Source of the DNA: Rhyacophila brunnea
Taxonomy: Eukaryota; Arthropoda; Insecta; Trichoptera; Rhyacophilidae
Length of the DNA stretch: 64,000 nucleotides
Assembly (NCBI GenBank): GCA_022495005.1
Contig: JAGYXB010000563.1
Span: 62,001-126,000 of the forward strand
Direction of reading: 5' to 3'
Each line of letters opens with the position of its first letter. The stretch's first letter is position 1. A program made the position numbers and the translations under genes. This document shows positions 46,035 through 58,130 of this stretch, in pieces. The notes under the pieces are model-generated. The model was not told where the DNA came from. It was given only the letters and a program-made list of their open reading frames with translations, and ran no database searches.

Positions 46035-46110
46035 AAACGCACTCGATTGGATTCGAACCACCGATTGTTCGGTTATCAGCCGAACGCACTACCATTACGC
46101 CACAGTATGA
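46035..46110 (-). repeat. tRNA-like sequence (SINE head), between repeat E copies
   Basis: On the minus strand TGGCGTAATGGTAGTGCG (A box), a good anticodon hairpin TTCGG-CTGATAA-CCGAA and GGTGGTTCGAATCC (B box). The loop would give anticodon GAT. The acceptor stem does not pair and the T stem is imperfect, and nuclear Ile-GAT tRNAs are unusual in animals, so a SINE head is more likely than a working tRNA gene. Confidence 0.5.
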
Positions 46111-46139
46111 TACTCCAATCGTGACGATTATACAGTATA

Positions 46140-46475
46140 ATATTATAGTTTAGAATTGTTCCGTTGCCTAGGCACCGAATTTATTATTGTCAGCCATTTG
46201 CAATTCCATACATAAACAAACTATTAAAAGTCATAGTGGCAGTTGTCACTTTAAAAATAAAAACAACGATAAATAATTATATAATTTAGTAATATAAGTT
46301 AAAGTGTATAGAAATAAACCAACGGCATTCCAATAAGCAATCCTTTTTCTTAACAAGATAATTAAGAGCTAGTCGAAGAATCTAGTAATCACAAGTTTTG
46401 TTTTTGTTTTGTTACGCAAAAGAAGTATATCTTCTAATGCGCGTACATAAGTACATACACCGATTTTTTTTATAG
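46140..46475 (+). repeat. Dispersed repeat E, copy 2
   Basis: About 336 bp, inverted homologue of 48440-48795 with high identity. Shared words: CAACGATAAATAATTATAT, ATAAGTTAAAGTGTATAGAA, CAAGATAATTAAGAGCTAGT, TTTTGTTACGC and AAGTACATACACCGATTTTT. No coding potential. Class unknown; the two full copies face each other across about 2 kb. Confidence 0.8.
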
Positions 46476-48029
46476 ATACACATAATATAATTAATTGTAA
46501 TTATTATCAATAAGTTCAAGATCGCTTTCAAAATTTCTGTACCTATAAGAATAATAGTTACCTAAGTGGTTTGTGAATGTACAAAATATTGTATAGCGTG
46601 TATAAAGAGATCAAACCAGTCATTTGATTTAAATGTCAATCTTATTATTTATTTCACGGCCAACTTCCTACTTTTACTGATAGCTTATCATTTAATTATG
46701 AATACCTACGTAAAAAATATACGGAAAATGTAGAGTACTTGTTAGTATGTTTTTTAATTTAACAAAACAAATAATAGATCTACTCTATCATTGTCATTTT
46801 TTCCTGTTTTTTCGATCAAGTATTTTATTATAAAATCAGTGCCGCTTAGTTTTTTTGGCGGCAGTCAAGCGGTCAGATAATAGATGCAATCGAGACATGT
46901 TCGCTATTTTTTTCGTCGAAGATTATATGATTTGTGGAAATGACATTTGCTTGGCATTTTAAATCACCGGTGGGAGAAAAAAATGAGTGTTCAAAATATT
47001 ATTTACACGTTGATCACGAACAAGTTAAGTAAAAGACAATGGAACAAAAAAATGGCCTTGAAGTTCTTTCTGCATGAGGCTTTTTTGCTAACTAGTACAA
47101 GTTTAAGGAGGATCTTGTTGTAATCATTATTATTTCTTTGTAAATTCTCTTCATAGCGATGAGCAAAACCATCTAAATCTTAGTTACGTAACACTCGCTG
47201 TTAATTATTATTTTAATACTCACTACAATATTAGATAATACGGTTACACGTACATTGTACATACTACGTTTAGCTGTAGCACAGTTCATCGTGAGCTGTC
47301 TTACCGGAAACAGATGGCCGTATGTATAGCACTGAGAACAAAAAATGACGCATTGTTTGTGGAGCATTGCATATAGTATAGTTCCAATTTTATCAGATTC
47401 AATACAAAGATTAATTTGAAATTGAAAGGTACCTACGACCATATTTGCCATAATTTTATATAAACTATACCCAATGATTGTATTTATAATATTTACTAAC
47501 TTATCTCTTTTCTTCTGTCTTTCCCCTGTATTCATGTGGTTTTTACGTCTTTTGTAAGATTAGTGTTTTATTTAGACATGAGTTTGATCTCAATAATACG
47601 ACTGTCTATTTCCGATATAACATCTCACGGTGAACTGTGATACGCATACTGTATACATACATATTTTCGGACATGGGATAATACATTTTTATACGGAGTG
47701 TATCAATTTTATCGACATTTTAAAATTTAAACGTATTTCTGTTTTTTTTTTGTTTTATGTAAATAAATCGTTTTTGATAGGTATTAGCAAATATTTGTGA
47801 ATTTGGCATATCACTCTAAATAAAATGAATATTAAAAATAAAAACAAATAAACCATTATCATTTAGTTTCAGTTAGTTCTTGCAAATGTAAGAATTATGG
47901 CGAAGAGAACAACTAGCTATATGTTCTTATATAACAATAGAATGATAATGAAAAAATGGCAATTACTTCCTCATATTTTTATTTGTAAAATCAAGATAAG
48001 GGAAAATACATTATCTTCTTTTTTTTGAC
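46476..48029. other. Non-coding; one unassigned 120-codon open frame
   Basis: The minus-strand frame 47535-47173 starts MNTGERQKKRDK and runs 120 codons without a recognised domain, signal peptide or splice partner. Length is only modestly above chance expectation in 64 kb, so I leave it uncalled. The rest is AT-rich. Confidence 0.3.
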
Positions 48030-48410
48030 CATGTCCGCCCCTTAGTTGGAGCATATGGACACCACACGGTGTCTCCAAGAATCTTACTGCGCCATTCCAG
48101 GCCACGCCAGCATCCCGTAGCTACGCCGTATACACTCTGTTGATAGTATTTAGACGCTGGAATTCGATTGGTTTGAAGGCATGCATGTCAGGTTGAAATT
48201 ATTCTCTTCAATCATCGAGCCTGGTCCAACGTCGCCTCATCAATTTTTGCGTGATGATAGTCTGCTCGGTACTCTCTCTTATCTTTTTTCTTAAGTTCAG
48301 TATACAGTCGGAACGCAAGCGTCGAATAGGCGGCATTTGGTTTTAACCGAGTACAGTGAGTGATATTCCGCATTGAGTTGAATTTTGCTCCAACCATTCC
48401 CATTCTGATA
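48030..48410 (-). pseudogene. LINE family L tail fragment, copy 3
   Basis: Minus strand: LRDAGVAWNGA (compare LRAASMTWNDA in 8420-8925), then DSWRHRVVSICSN, then the same GADMVK ending seen in the plus-strand copy at 34405-34530. Upstream residues are scattered across frames with stops. It lies 30 bp from the end of the inverted repeat E copy. Confidence 0.65.
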
Positions 48411-48439
48411 GCGAGTTCTCTTTGTCAGCCAAAAAAATC

Positions 48440-48795
48440 AATTTAAATTTAAAAAATCGGTATGTGTACTTATGAACGCGCGTTAGAAATTATACTTCTT
48501 TGGCGTAACAAAACAAAACTTGTGATAACCTAGATTCTTCGACTAGCTCTTAATTATCTTGTTAAATTACACACTCAAGAAAAAGGGCCGCTTATTGGAG
48601 CGCCATTGGTTTATTTCTATACACTTTAACTTATATTACTAAATGATATAATTATTTATCGTTGTTTTTATTTTTAAAGTGTCACTCTGACGTGTATTTG
48701 TTTGTTTTCGTAAAGAATTGCAAATGGCCGACAAAATAAATTCGTTACCTAGGCAATGGAACAATTTTACTATCAAACTTGCGTTTGTATACAGC
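48440..48795 (-). repeat. Dispersed repeat E, copy 3 (inverted)
   Basis: Reverse-complement homologue of 46140-46475; carries ATACCGATTTTTTAAATTT at its lower end on the minus strand and TGCCTAGGTAACGAATTTA near the upper end. A short further relative (AAAAGAAGTATAACTTC) in plus orientation follows at 48875-48905. Confidence 0.8.
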
Positions 48796-50280
48796 TGACT
48801 GATTCGCAGCTAACTTCATACTGTCGCGCAATTTCGTAACGGTGTCCGCGCGCAGCTCTCAATTTCACTCTACCAAACGCCCCAAAAGAAGTATAACTTC
48901 AATAAATCGATCAGTTGTCTAATTTAAAAAAAATTAGATATTTATCTATCTATGTAAACTTTTGAATGTCAATATCACTGAAATGTTAAAGTAGCGTGAA
49001 GCTTTGAATTAAAACAATATTAAAATAAAAGCAAAACCAATCGTAGATGTCTTGAAATAAATCGTGAGACGTGAGTTATAGAGGCGCCTCAATTAAAAGT
49101 CCTACGGAAAATTAACTCAGTAACCTTGCAGGTGAATAACAATACGCGCTATCCGTTCACTCATCTCATATCGACTGGACCATATCTCCTCACTAGTTTC
49201 TATGAACAATAAATATTATTATATTATTGTATGTGAGTTACTTTCAGATGAATTCAAGTAGGTACACGTTTGCACTGCGTTACATTATTGTGTGCACCAA
49301 GCGCGCACACAAGCAGGTGGGGGAGTCCGGATCCCGGCCCGGACCCCCCATTATTTAGGTTTGAGGATTATGACCCGAATGGTAAGACAGTCTAGCATCC
49401 TATGAACGGGTTGGTCCCACTACTCTCGGCATTCTACGACACGCAATAGGTACATGTGGCCACCGGAAGACCCGTGGCTCTCATTAATTGGTGATAACCA
49501 CATATCGATGCGACAGCTCGCAATAATTTGCAGGTAAACACAGGTTATGTAATCGCTGAACTCACAACCGAAATAGCTATCAGCTAAAAACACTAAATTC
49601 GTGTAATAGTAATGTTATTAAAGTGTATCCTATTTTAATTTGTAGGTAACACATAAACTAAAGGCGGCTATGGTAGGGGACCATATATTTTTCACGAGCA
49701 GTAGTAACTTGTAATTATATTATTTAGATACGTACGTAGCTACTAATACTTGAGTCAAGTTCCTACATAAAATCAGTGTGTTTTTATACGTTTAGCCATG
49801 TTTTTTTTTTATTTGTAGATGGACTGACACAATCAGGTGTGGTTTTTTGGGTTTAAAACGCGAAAATTTGTACGGTGTGAACTGTCCAAACTATCTTTAT
49901 TTTGTAGCATATTTTGCAAGTGTTGGATTTTCAAAACTTTTAAACAAATGACTGTGTACGCACATTTGTGTAGCGGTAAAAGTTTACAGACCTTTGTATA
50001 ATTTGTATTTCGCTCTGTACTGGGCATTATAATAAAATAATATTTAGTTCATTATTGTAATATAACTCAATGACTTTGAATTCATTGTACTTTTTTATCT
50101 TCTGATTTTAAATTTAATTATATAATGACGTCATGGGGTGGGTATGTAATATGATTCACTGTACCTATATTTTTCGTTTAAAATCATTCTGGAATCATTG
50201 TTAAAATTGACAATTCAATTAATACTAAATAGTACTACTTATTCCACACGGTATTAGGACAGAAACAAAACAATAATAAT
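48796..50280. other. Non-coding with a GC hairpin at 49319-49350
   Basis: GGGGGAGTCCGG and CCCGGACCCCCC form a 10-12-bp stem with a loop of about 7 bases (49319-49350), inside a GC-richer stretch to about 49520. The rest is AT-rich. No gene recognised. Confidence 0.45.
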
Positions 50281-50760
50281 TAACAGACACCTCAGACTGG
50301 AGACATGCGATTGCGATGCGATTATTACCGCTCCACCGAACCGGTTATCGTCACACTGGAAATAGATCTACTTCTTTCGATCAGTGTAATTTGGCTAACG
50401 GAACGTGATTTTTTTCCTGGAAGATCTCTACAAACAGTTTAGACGAGGGGATTTTTTCGTGTCGGTTTTTTTATCAGTACGTATCGCGGCCCAGATTGTT
50501 GGACTACATTTTCACTTTTTGGCGGTCGGCCCAGCCAAAAGTGCAGGCAGGCTCTCTCGGGAACTCGTTTCATTAAACTTGACTTGTTTATATCGCGAAT
50601 GTGTGCAGCGGAAAAGGAATGCTGAAATTCTGCAGTCGGTGATATTATATGTGCCACTGTGTCGGCCTGCATATGCGAGTTACTTCCTTGTTTATATGGA
50701 CTCTTGTGTGGAAGTATACTGACTCAATTCATCCCACGTGGTATATTGTGTTGAAAATAG
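50281..50760. other. GC-richer patch, unclassified
   Basis: Open frames of 105 codons (plus, 50405-50722) and 77 codons (minus, 50439-50672) overlap here, which is expected where the base composition is less AT-rich. GCGATTGCGATGCGATTA lies at the left edge. No domain seen. Could be part of an unrecognised transposon or a regulatory island. Confidence 0.3.
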
Positions 50761-53329
50761 TGCTCGATCGAGTATTGATTACAAGAAACTTATGTTACAA
50801 TACACTCGTAGCTTTACAAATATATTACATCATGGAATAGAAAAAAAAACAATATAATAAACTTTGTATCTAAATAAAAGAAAATTGACGATTATGTTAA
50901 TTTAAATTAAATCATAAATCCATAAAAAACACTATGTACAGATAAAAATATCATCTTCATGTAGTGTATTTATTGATCATAATAATATGTCGTAAAACAA
51001 TTGGCAGGGAGAAAAAGATCGCGACATCGACCCCACAGATAATAATTATTAGAAAAATAATATAGGATAATGCTTTGGACTACAAAAAATACCCGTTACA
51101 AGCACAATATATAAAATCATATAAGTACGAAATTCAATACAGTAAAACGAAAGCTTACTCTAAAGAAATATTATTGGAAATAATCATTGATTTGTTAAAC
51201 ATAGGTTGTGATACCACACCATTTTTAAAGTTCTCTTTTGCAGAATTCGCAGAAGCCGACACTATTTACATTATAATGATATAAGGATTTTGTCATCAAT
51301 TTTAATGCAACACGAAATATATATTTCTGCATGTTCCTTTGTTTATTTCACACATTTTCCAATGTTTTTTTCCCTCTAAATTAAGCATGTTGGCTACAAA
51401 AATGATATTGCATAACTATACTAATCGATCACTGGATATTCACCACATTAAAAATACTTAATACGACATAAGTTTCATTCACATCCCGATTGCCACTTTT
51501 CAAGAATTTTCCTAGTTAAAAAATAATCGACCCTCGCTTATTTAGTTGTACTTAACTCGGAAAATTTATCAGCTATAGCCCTTTCTCAAACCCACATAGC
51601 ATTTGCACTAATTAAATATACTAAAGTAACATTTTGTTACTTACGCATAGTAATTATATAATGTTTATATGTGGTGAATAATAAGTGTATATATTATCTA
51701 CTATCATGAATTGTCACCAAGTAAACGCGAAATCTCATGACAAAATAAAATTATAATAAATGATATACATACATAGTATGATACGCAAGCTCCATGTGTT
51801 TAATTCAAATAGGCTTTCGTAAAGAATATAAAAAATGTTAAGGGATCTACACTGGACGTCACTCAAAAGTAGGTCGAGAATGTATGATATGGTGCCGACG
51901 GATAATACGATCAGCAGGTACCTTGTATTCCGATTCAAAACCTGTTAACTGTTCTTGAAAAGGATCGTCCATATGAGAAAGAATTTTATATTGTTACACT
52001 TGGGTGCCCGAGTAATATTATGCAAAGTATACACGTACATATGCATGGTCACCATAACGGTATATTGCGGGACTTTGCTGTTATTAATAATCATATGAAA
52101 TTTTAATTATGTGCGTGAATATTTTTTTAAAAGTTATGTGTCCAATCCGTACTGAAATCAAAGACCTCCAGCCCCGTAATTAAAGCCAAAAAACACCGAC
52201 GCATTTTGGTGTCTCACAAATTATTCTTAATTACACTTTTTTGCAAGACATTAGTCTTTTTGTTGTATAACTTCCGCGGTTTCTTTGTTTTGTTTATAGT
52301 AACAATTTTGTTCTACTCAAACGGGTTTCCAAATAAGTGCCGACACACAATAAAATTATATACACACTTGATTGCGGATGTGTGTAAGTATTCTATATCA
52401 GAATGTAAAGTAAATTAATTTTTGTGCATCACTAAAAACGCTTTTTTTTTTAAAAAAATGAGCCTCAATATCTTGAACGTATAGGTGAGTGGTTTTGTTT
52501 CACGACGCCCTTGGTAGAGTGGGTATACGCTTTATAACGTTGCACTTTTTCGATACTACACTGATACGCCTCTTTGCCTGATTACCACGCATACAATTAG
52601 ATCAAATAATATCCAACTTGTATTAATATGTAGTAACAGGAAAATTAATAGATACTGTATGTATTTTTTTTTGTTTTTTGTAATATCTATTTTACATCAT
52701 TTTCATCCTAGAGCCGGAGTACAAAGTTATGAAGTGGCAACTCTATATGTACAAAGAAAGCGCCATAAAAGATGAATGTTTTGAGCAACCAATTGATTTT
52801 CTTCCATTAAGAAACTTTTCTGATCTCTCAATTATTGATAATATTTCATTATCTTGGCCCATTTTTAAACGTTTCCGAGCCGCCAATATTTATTAAGTAT
52901 TACTATCAGAATCATCGTAAGAGTTTTTTAGGTTTCAGTCTTTGCACAGTATTGTTATTATTGTAATATTGGGTAATATTTAAAAAAATATTCAATCAAA
53001 ATAAAGCAGGTACGGATTTCGAAACAAAGAGTACTTATCTACCTAATGTGGGGTTTAGAAAGAAAATCGTTTTGAAAGATACAGCACTAAAATGTTCTAT
53101 AAAATGAAGGACGAACGGTTACCGTAGCGATAATGGTAAATAAGTTTACATTTTTTGAAGAAAATAGGTTTTCAAGGCACCACAATGCCTACTTTGAATA
53201 CCGCTGTATTAATTATACGATTTATGTACTTGACATCTTTTTACCGTGCGTCCCAGTATTTATAATCGAATTCAATTTATTTTACCCAAACATTAATAGT
53301 CGAAAGGAAACTGCCTTCATCTTTCTTGC
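50761..53329. other. Non-coding; one weak exon-like stretch at 52712-52896
   Basis: After a TTTCATCCTAG acceptor-like site, 61 codons run open to TAA: EPEYKVMKWQLYMYKESAIK, then DECFEQPIDFLPLRNF and so on. The composition is protein-like but there is no recognised motif and no partner exon. Weak support only. The rest of the span is AT-rich. Confidence 0.2.
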
Positions 53330-53490
53330 AGTTAACAACAGCTGGAATCAAACCACTGTTGGATGTAGGCCTCTCTAATCTCATTCCATTCCTTTCGGTC
53401 GGGTGCGTTGCGTTGCCATCTACTTCTGCAGAATTAAACTATTTCGTCGATACAGTCAGGTCTACCTATTGGACGTTCTTTACTAAGGAT
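53330..53490 (-). repeat. RTE-like LINE 3' end fragment
   Basis: Plus-strand GGAATCAAACCACTGTTGGA, TGTAGGCCTCTCTAATCTC and CATTCCTTTCGGTC match, with divergence, the unit of the 2915-5500 array and the fragment at 28490-28810; followed by a CCTATTGGACG block typical of the same tails. Solo copy without a GAT run. Confidence 0.55.
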
Positions 53491-56102
53491 GATTAGATTT
53501 GAATGGAACAATAGTAAAATTTTTAGAGAAATCTTAACCTTATTTATTTCATGGTTTAATTTTTTGTTTTTTCGAGTTCTGCCCAGCATGCACCTCCACA
53601 TAATACGCGTCGATTCTGGACGTTTCTTTTACTTACGGGCGTTTTTTGTCTGCGTAGCTAGGTATGGGAAGTACAGACTGGTTCAAGATTTTGCGTTATA
53701 AGTACTATATGTAAAAGTAATATACTACATATTATTCGTTACGATTTAGAAAAAAAATAAGTAAAATTTTGTCTAATATTATTTAGTTATAAATCGATTT
53801 CGTTCTTTAATAATAGTATCTAACTAGAAAACAAAAATAGCAAAGTCGTAACATTTCTTTATTTTTAAAACAATGTTTTTATGTCCAGTAATATTATATT
53901 TATAGTATGATTGCAGCTGTTTATTTAATACATAACAATGCAGGCATGACAGTTTTCTATTAATATTACAATTCATCGAGTAGCCGTTTTAAATAGCCGA
54001 GGTGCCAGTTAAGTACCTATCTAATAGAGGAGAAAGCGGATAAAACTGACAGTAAATTGAAATTTCATAAAAATAGAGTTAAAAGCTTCCGCAGTAATAT
54101 TAATTTGATCGATTTACGTGTTTTGATTGTATCGAGGCATGCATTTTAAAAAAGTCACTCAAGTATGGCTGCCACAATGATAATTACTCATGCAAAATTT
54201 TGAACATCTCCCGTTCGTTTTATGTAAATTCTACATTATTTAGAATTGAAATAACGGAAAGCATTTTCTATCCCCTATCGCTCGTGCGGACTTTCTATTT
54301 TATAAACATAACACGCAAAATTTAAGTGAGTATTTCAAATCGACAGTGCGTTACCGTTAGGTATCATTACAATATACCGGCTCATTCTAGTCAGATATAA
54401 AGTGATAGATCGATTTACCAATTTAGTTATAATTTACCTAGTAGAAATTCTTTTTTTTTCTAAATGATATTAATTCTAAAGATTGGTTCGTTAGTCGATT
54501 GGTAGTTCGGATGTCACGCCATTATCGATTGGATTTACGATTGGTTTCTGTACCTCAAGCACTTTATTCTTTTGGTATATTTTAACCCCGAAATTAGATT
54601 GACAGTTCTAATCTGCTTATAATGGGCTTGATATCACATCGTAGACTGGATAAAGTGAAAGGATGTTTGGTTTATAAATACCGCCATTTATTTTTTTACA
54701 TAATATAGGCTATCATACATTTACTAGGTATTATTACACATTCACACACAAAATATCTACATGTTTATTAATCGAGTATGACAGTTGTTTGTGGATTTAT
54801 AATAAATTACCTACCTATTATTTAATAATATAAATATACTTTTATTTGAAAAACAAGTTGTAGAATTAAATAACTACTTTCCTACATTTTCATAATTTTT
54901 CGTGTTTTGTTTTCTCCAGTGCGTAGGTGGGAGAAGGTTTTTTTTTTCATATTCGGGCATATCTAGCAACATTTTTTTAGATTGTGTTCTAAATTTAAAT
55001 CACTCTAACCATCATAAGAATATAATATGGCTCTACGGTATGCTACATAATATCTCAAGAAACAAAAGCGCTATGGGTTTAGGCTTCATCAAGTAGAAGC
55101 CTTTGGGAAATACGCCTGTGTATAGCGGCTTGATCATCATCAGAATAACCAACCAATGTATGGGCTGACCATGAAATATTTCAGTTTGGAGAACACCTCA
55201 TGAGAAATTGAAATTATTATACCATTAACTTTTCTATACGAAATTTATCCAAGCGTAGAGCTTTGTTATATTGTTTAATTGCTATTCACTTCTCCGTTCT
55301 ACGGTAATAATTTATCGAAGCTGATTTTTTCTTTTTCAATAATTATTAGGCTGATAAGTTAATACAAAAAGAAATGAAGGTACTCGCATCTTCGTATTAA
55401 AAATAATTGTATAACAATTAAACTAGATAGGAAAAGTGTCACAATTTTTATTATTATTAAATAATCTATTTTGAAACAATAGTAGACGTAATCAACTGTT
55501 GCACCATCAAATTTAATAGAAATCATTTTTATAAAGTATTAAACGATTATAAAAAAAATATTATATTATTGTTTTATGGCTACCGTGTTTGGTTTTATTA
55601 ATTGTTATACCATCTTGCAAATTGTCATAGATTCAATTACCACCTATAAATAGCGGTATTAATAATGAATTTTCCAGGTAGTTTATTCATTTTTAATTTA
55701 ATTAAAATATGAATGCCATTTAGGGTGCCTGCGATGATACTGTCTCTCATTATCTTACAGACTTAGAAAAGATTATGTGTAAATATCTGTAAACGCAAAT
55801 TGAAGTTAATGATTATTTACGCGAGTGAATAATACGAAATCAAAGTGCTTTGATGAAATCAAACTTTTATGAAAAACCAATCAGAAAATTTTAATATTTT
55901 TCGGTATCTTACTAAATTTAATTTAAAAAATGGTTTTCGTATCTATCTCATACACATATCTATTTAATGTATGTATTTATTTCTTGCAATATTATAAAGT
56001 TTTTTTTTATTGGTATCTATGGGATAAGAATATATTGTTTCCTATTTTCTAATAGCGTATTTTTTTACAAAACGAATACATCACCAGGGAACACATAATT
56101 AA
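53491..56102. other. Non-coding, no gene recognised
   Basis: AT-rich. TTGATCATCATCAGAATAACC at 55120-55141 may be a scrap of an RTE tail. Short open frames only. Confidence 0.35.
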
Positions 56103-56373
56103 TGGTAACTGAAATACCTAACGGGTGTGCAGTAACAGGCAACCGATCTCGAGTGTGTAAGAAATGGGATAAACTTAAACACGACGTGTCAAGAATACGT
56201 AATTCTAAGCTTATCCTTCGTTCTGATAATTGCTCTCGGTTTATGCTCTGACGCTCATTCAGTATTGGTGTATTTGAAGGTTGCAACACATACTATTGCA
56301 CGTCTATAATGTGTGTTTCATTTTCTTAGTACACTTACACTTTCAAAACCCTGCTTCAAGATGTAGTGTATTG
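56103..56373 (+). repeat. Dispersed repeat C, copy 3
   Basis: Homologous to 42160-42434 along its whole length, with small indels. From TGGTAACTGAAATACCTAAC to TGTAGTGTATTG. The 74-codon minus-strand open frame across it is not conserved in the other copies. Confidence 0.75.
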
Positions 56374-57676
56374 GAGTAGATATATCATATCTGAATCCTG
56401 TTTATTAATCTGTTATGTGGTCATCACATATCAATTAGTATTTATATTAATAATGCTTGTGATGATACTTTGCGTACATACAACATAAGGCGTAAAACCC
56501 ACTTAACGCAGCGAGTGGGGCACTCGCGAAAAATTTTACAAGTGGCGCGTAAATCATCGAAAATACAACGTAATCAAATACGCCAGAGCACACTGGATTT
56601 GGCGACGCATTGTGCCCGCCCGCTCCATGATTCACCGTTGTTTGGCTTCTCAGCGGATTAACGAAAATACAACGTAGCCCATTCATTCATTGAACACGGC
56701 AAGCAAAATCACGCTTTTGGAAGAGTCGTCGATAGACGGGCGAGTAGGCATTATTTAATAACGGTGAACTCATTGTTTAGTTGCTGCGTGTCCGATATTT
56801 CGCTGGTAGAATGATGTCATCGTGAATATTGATTACAAGCCCCGAGAAATTTAATAATATTTTTATTGCTTTGTTATGAGAGACGCTGATAATAATAATT
56901 ATTTTGTGCTTCTTGTGCCCCTTATTACATAGGTGAAGGGTAATGCGTGGGTGGGAGGGGGCATACTTCGTAGAGAGCGCACCGAGCGCCGCTTTGGTGG
57001 GAAGAGGTTAGTTTCCGGAATCATCCGAAACGCCACGTTAAAAAAAATATTTCTATAATTTATATATATTAATGTAATTATTACATAAAAACGTTAATAA
57101 TCGTACTATTGAATACAGTTATAATAAGGAGACGCGAACCCAACCACTATTGCTGAGATCTGACGTAAATGGGTTAAGTTCACACGGTTTATCTTCGATG
57201 TTTATTATACTTGGCAGAGCAATACAGCGTTCAATTAATTTTTATTAGCATTGCATAATAATAAGCTATTTGTTAACCTCACGCCGCTGTATAAGTAACT
57301 TGAGAAAATTGTAAATTTTGCTTTGGTAATGATGCCATAGTTAATTAATACGTGTCGCTGAATTGCGAGGTTTTCTTTCTCGCAGTTTTTTGTTGTTCAT
57401 TTAACGATTTTATTAACTCGTAACTTGTGCGAATATGCGGCTAGAATCACGTTGCTTAGTCGTTGGTGGACTGCATGCATACTGCACCCAAATTAGGAAA
57501 AGATATGTACACTTATTGAATGTATTTCACCGGTAGAGATAAAAAAACATGTTTGACATAGTATTTTATATTATTATGATCATAAAACATCACGAATGTA
57601 GTACTTATTCAATCACGATTCTACGTTTTAATTATTAATTCTACGTTTATGTTATGTTTTAGAATGTAATAAGTAA
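56374..57676. other. Non-coding with GC-richer patches
   Basis: 56490-56720 is GC-richer and contains AAAATACAACGTA twice (56558 and 56664). 56935-57040 is another such patch. Neither shows coding motifs or clear element ends. Confidence 0.35.
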
Positions 57677-58130
57677 TAATTACAAGATAAAAAGAACTTT
57701 TTACATACGTTTTTAAATTTTCTGTTGAATCATATAAACTTGACTTGACTAGCTTAAACGATAAAAAAAAATGTATTTGATATAAATAATACTGAAATGT
57801 CATTTTCACACTCATATTGATTTCCATAGTAACGCACGTATATATTAATAATTTAGTTGTTAGGACCCTAGCAACCAATAATAGTGGATTGAATTGCGGA
57901 TTTCTTCCGAAATAACTTTTCATATAAAACTGAATTAACTGAAAATGAATTTAATTCTACTTAAAAATGGCTAAAAGTATTAAAACATGCATTGGCATCG
58001 TGTTCTGATATATTCTAAAAGTTTCAAATGTCTAGCTAGTCGGGAAGTTAGTTAAAAATCGATTGCAAGATTTGTACCACAAATAACCACCGGACAAATA
58101 ATAATACGACCTAATAAAAACGTTGTAATA
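57677..58130 (+). repeat. Dispersed repeat D, copy 2
   Basis: Direct homologue of 25971-26404. Differences are mainly small indels, such as a missing GACCTC duplication and an extra ACAAATAACC. The minus-strand 100-codon open frame at 57621-57923 spans its edge and is not conserved. Confidence 0.75.

Noticed and set aside
46035..46110. Functional tRNA-Ile(GAT) gene
   Set aside because: Anticodon arm and B box are good, but the acceptor stem does not pair, the T stem is imperfect, and related SINE-like sequences occur nearby.
47173..47535. 120-codon minus-strand open frame as a gene
   Set aside because: No recognisable domain, no splice or promoter support, and a length close to what chance allows in 64 kb.
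50405..50722. 105-codon open frame as a gene
   Set aside because: Opposite-strand open frame overlaps; composition explains both; no motif.
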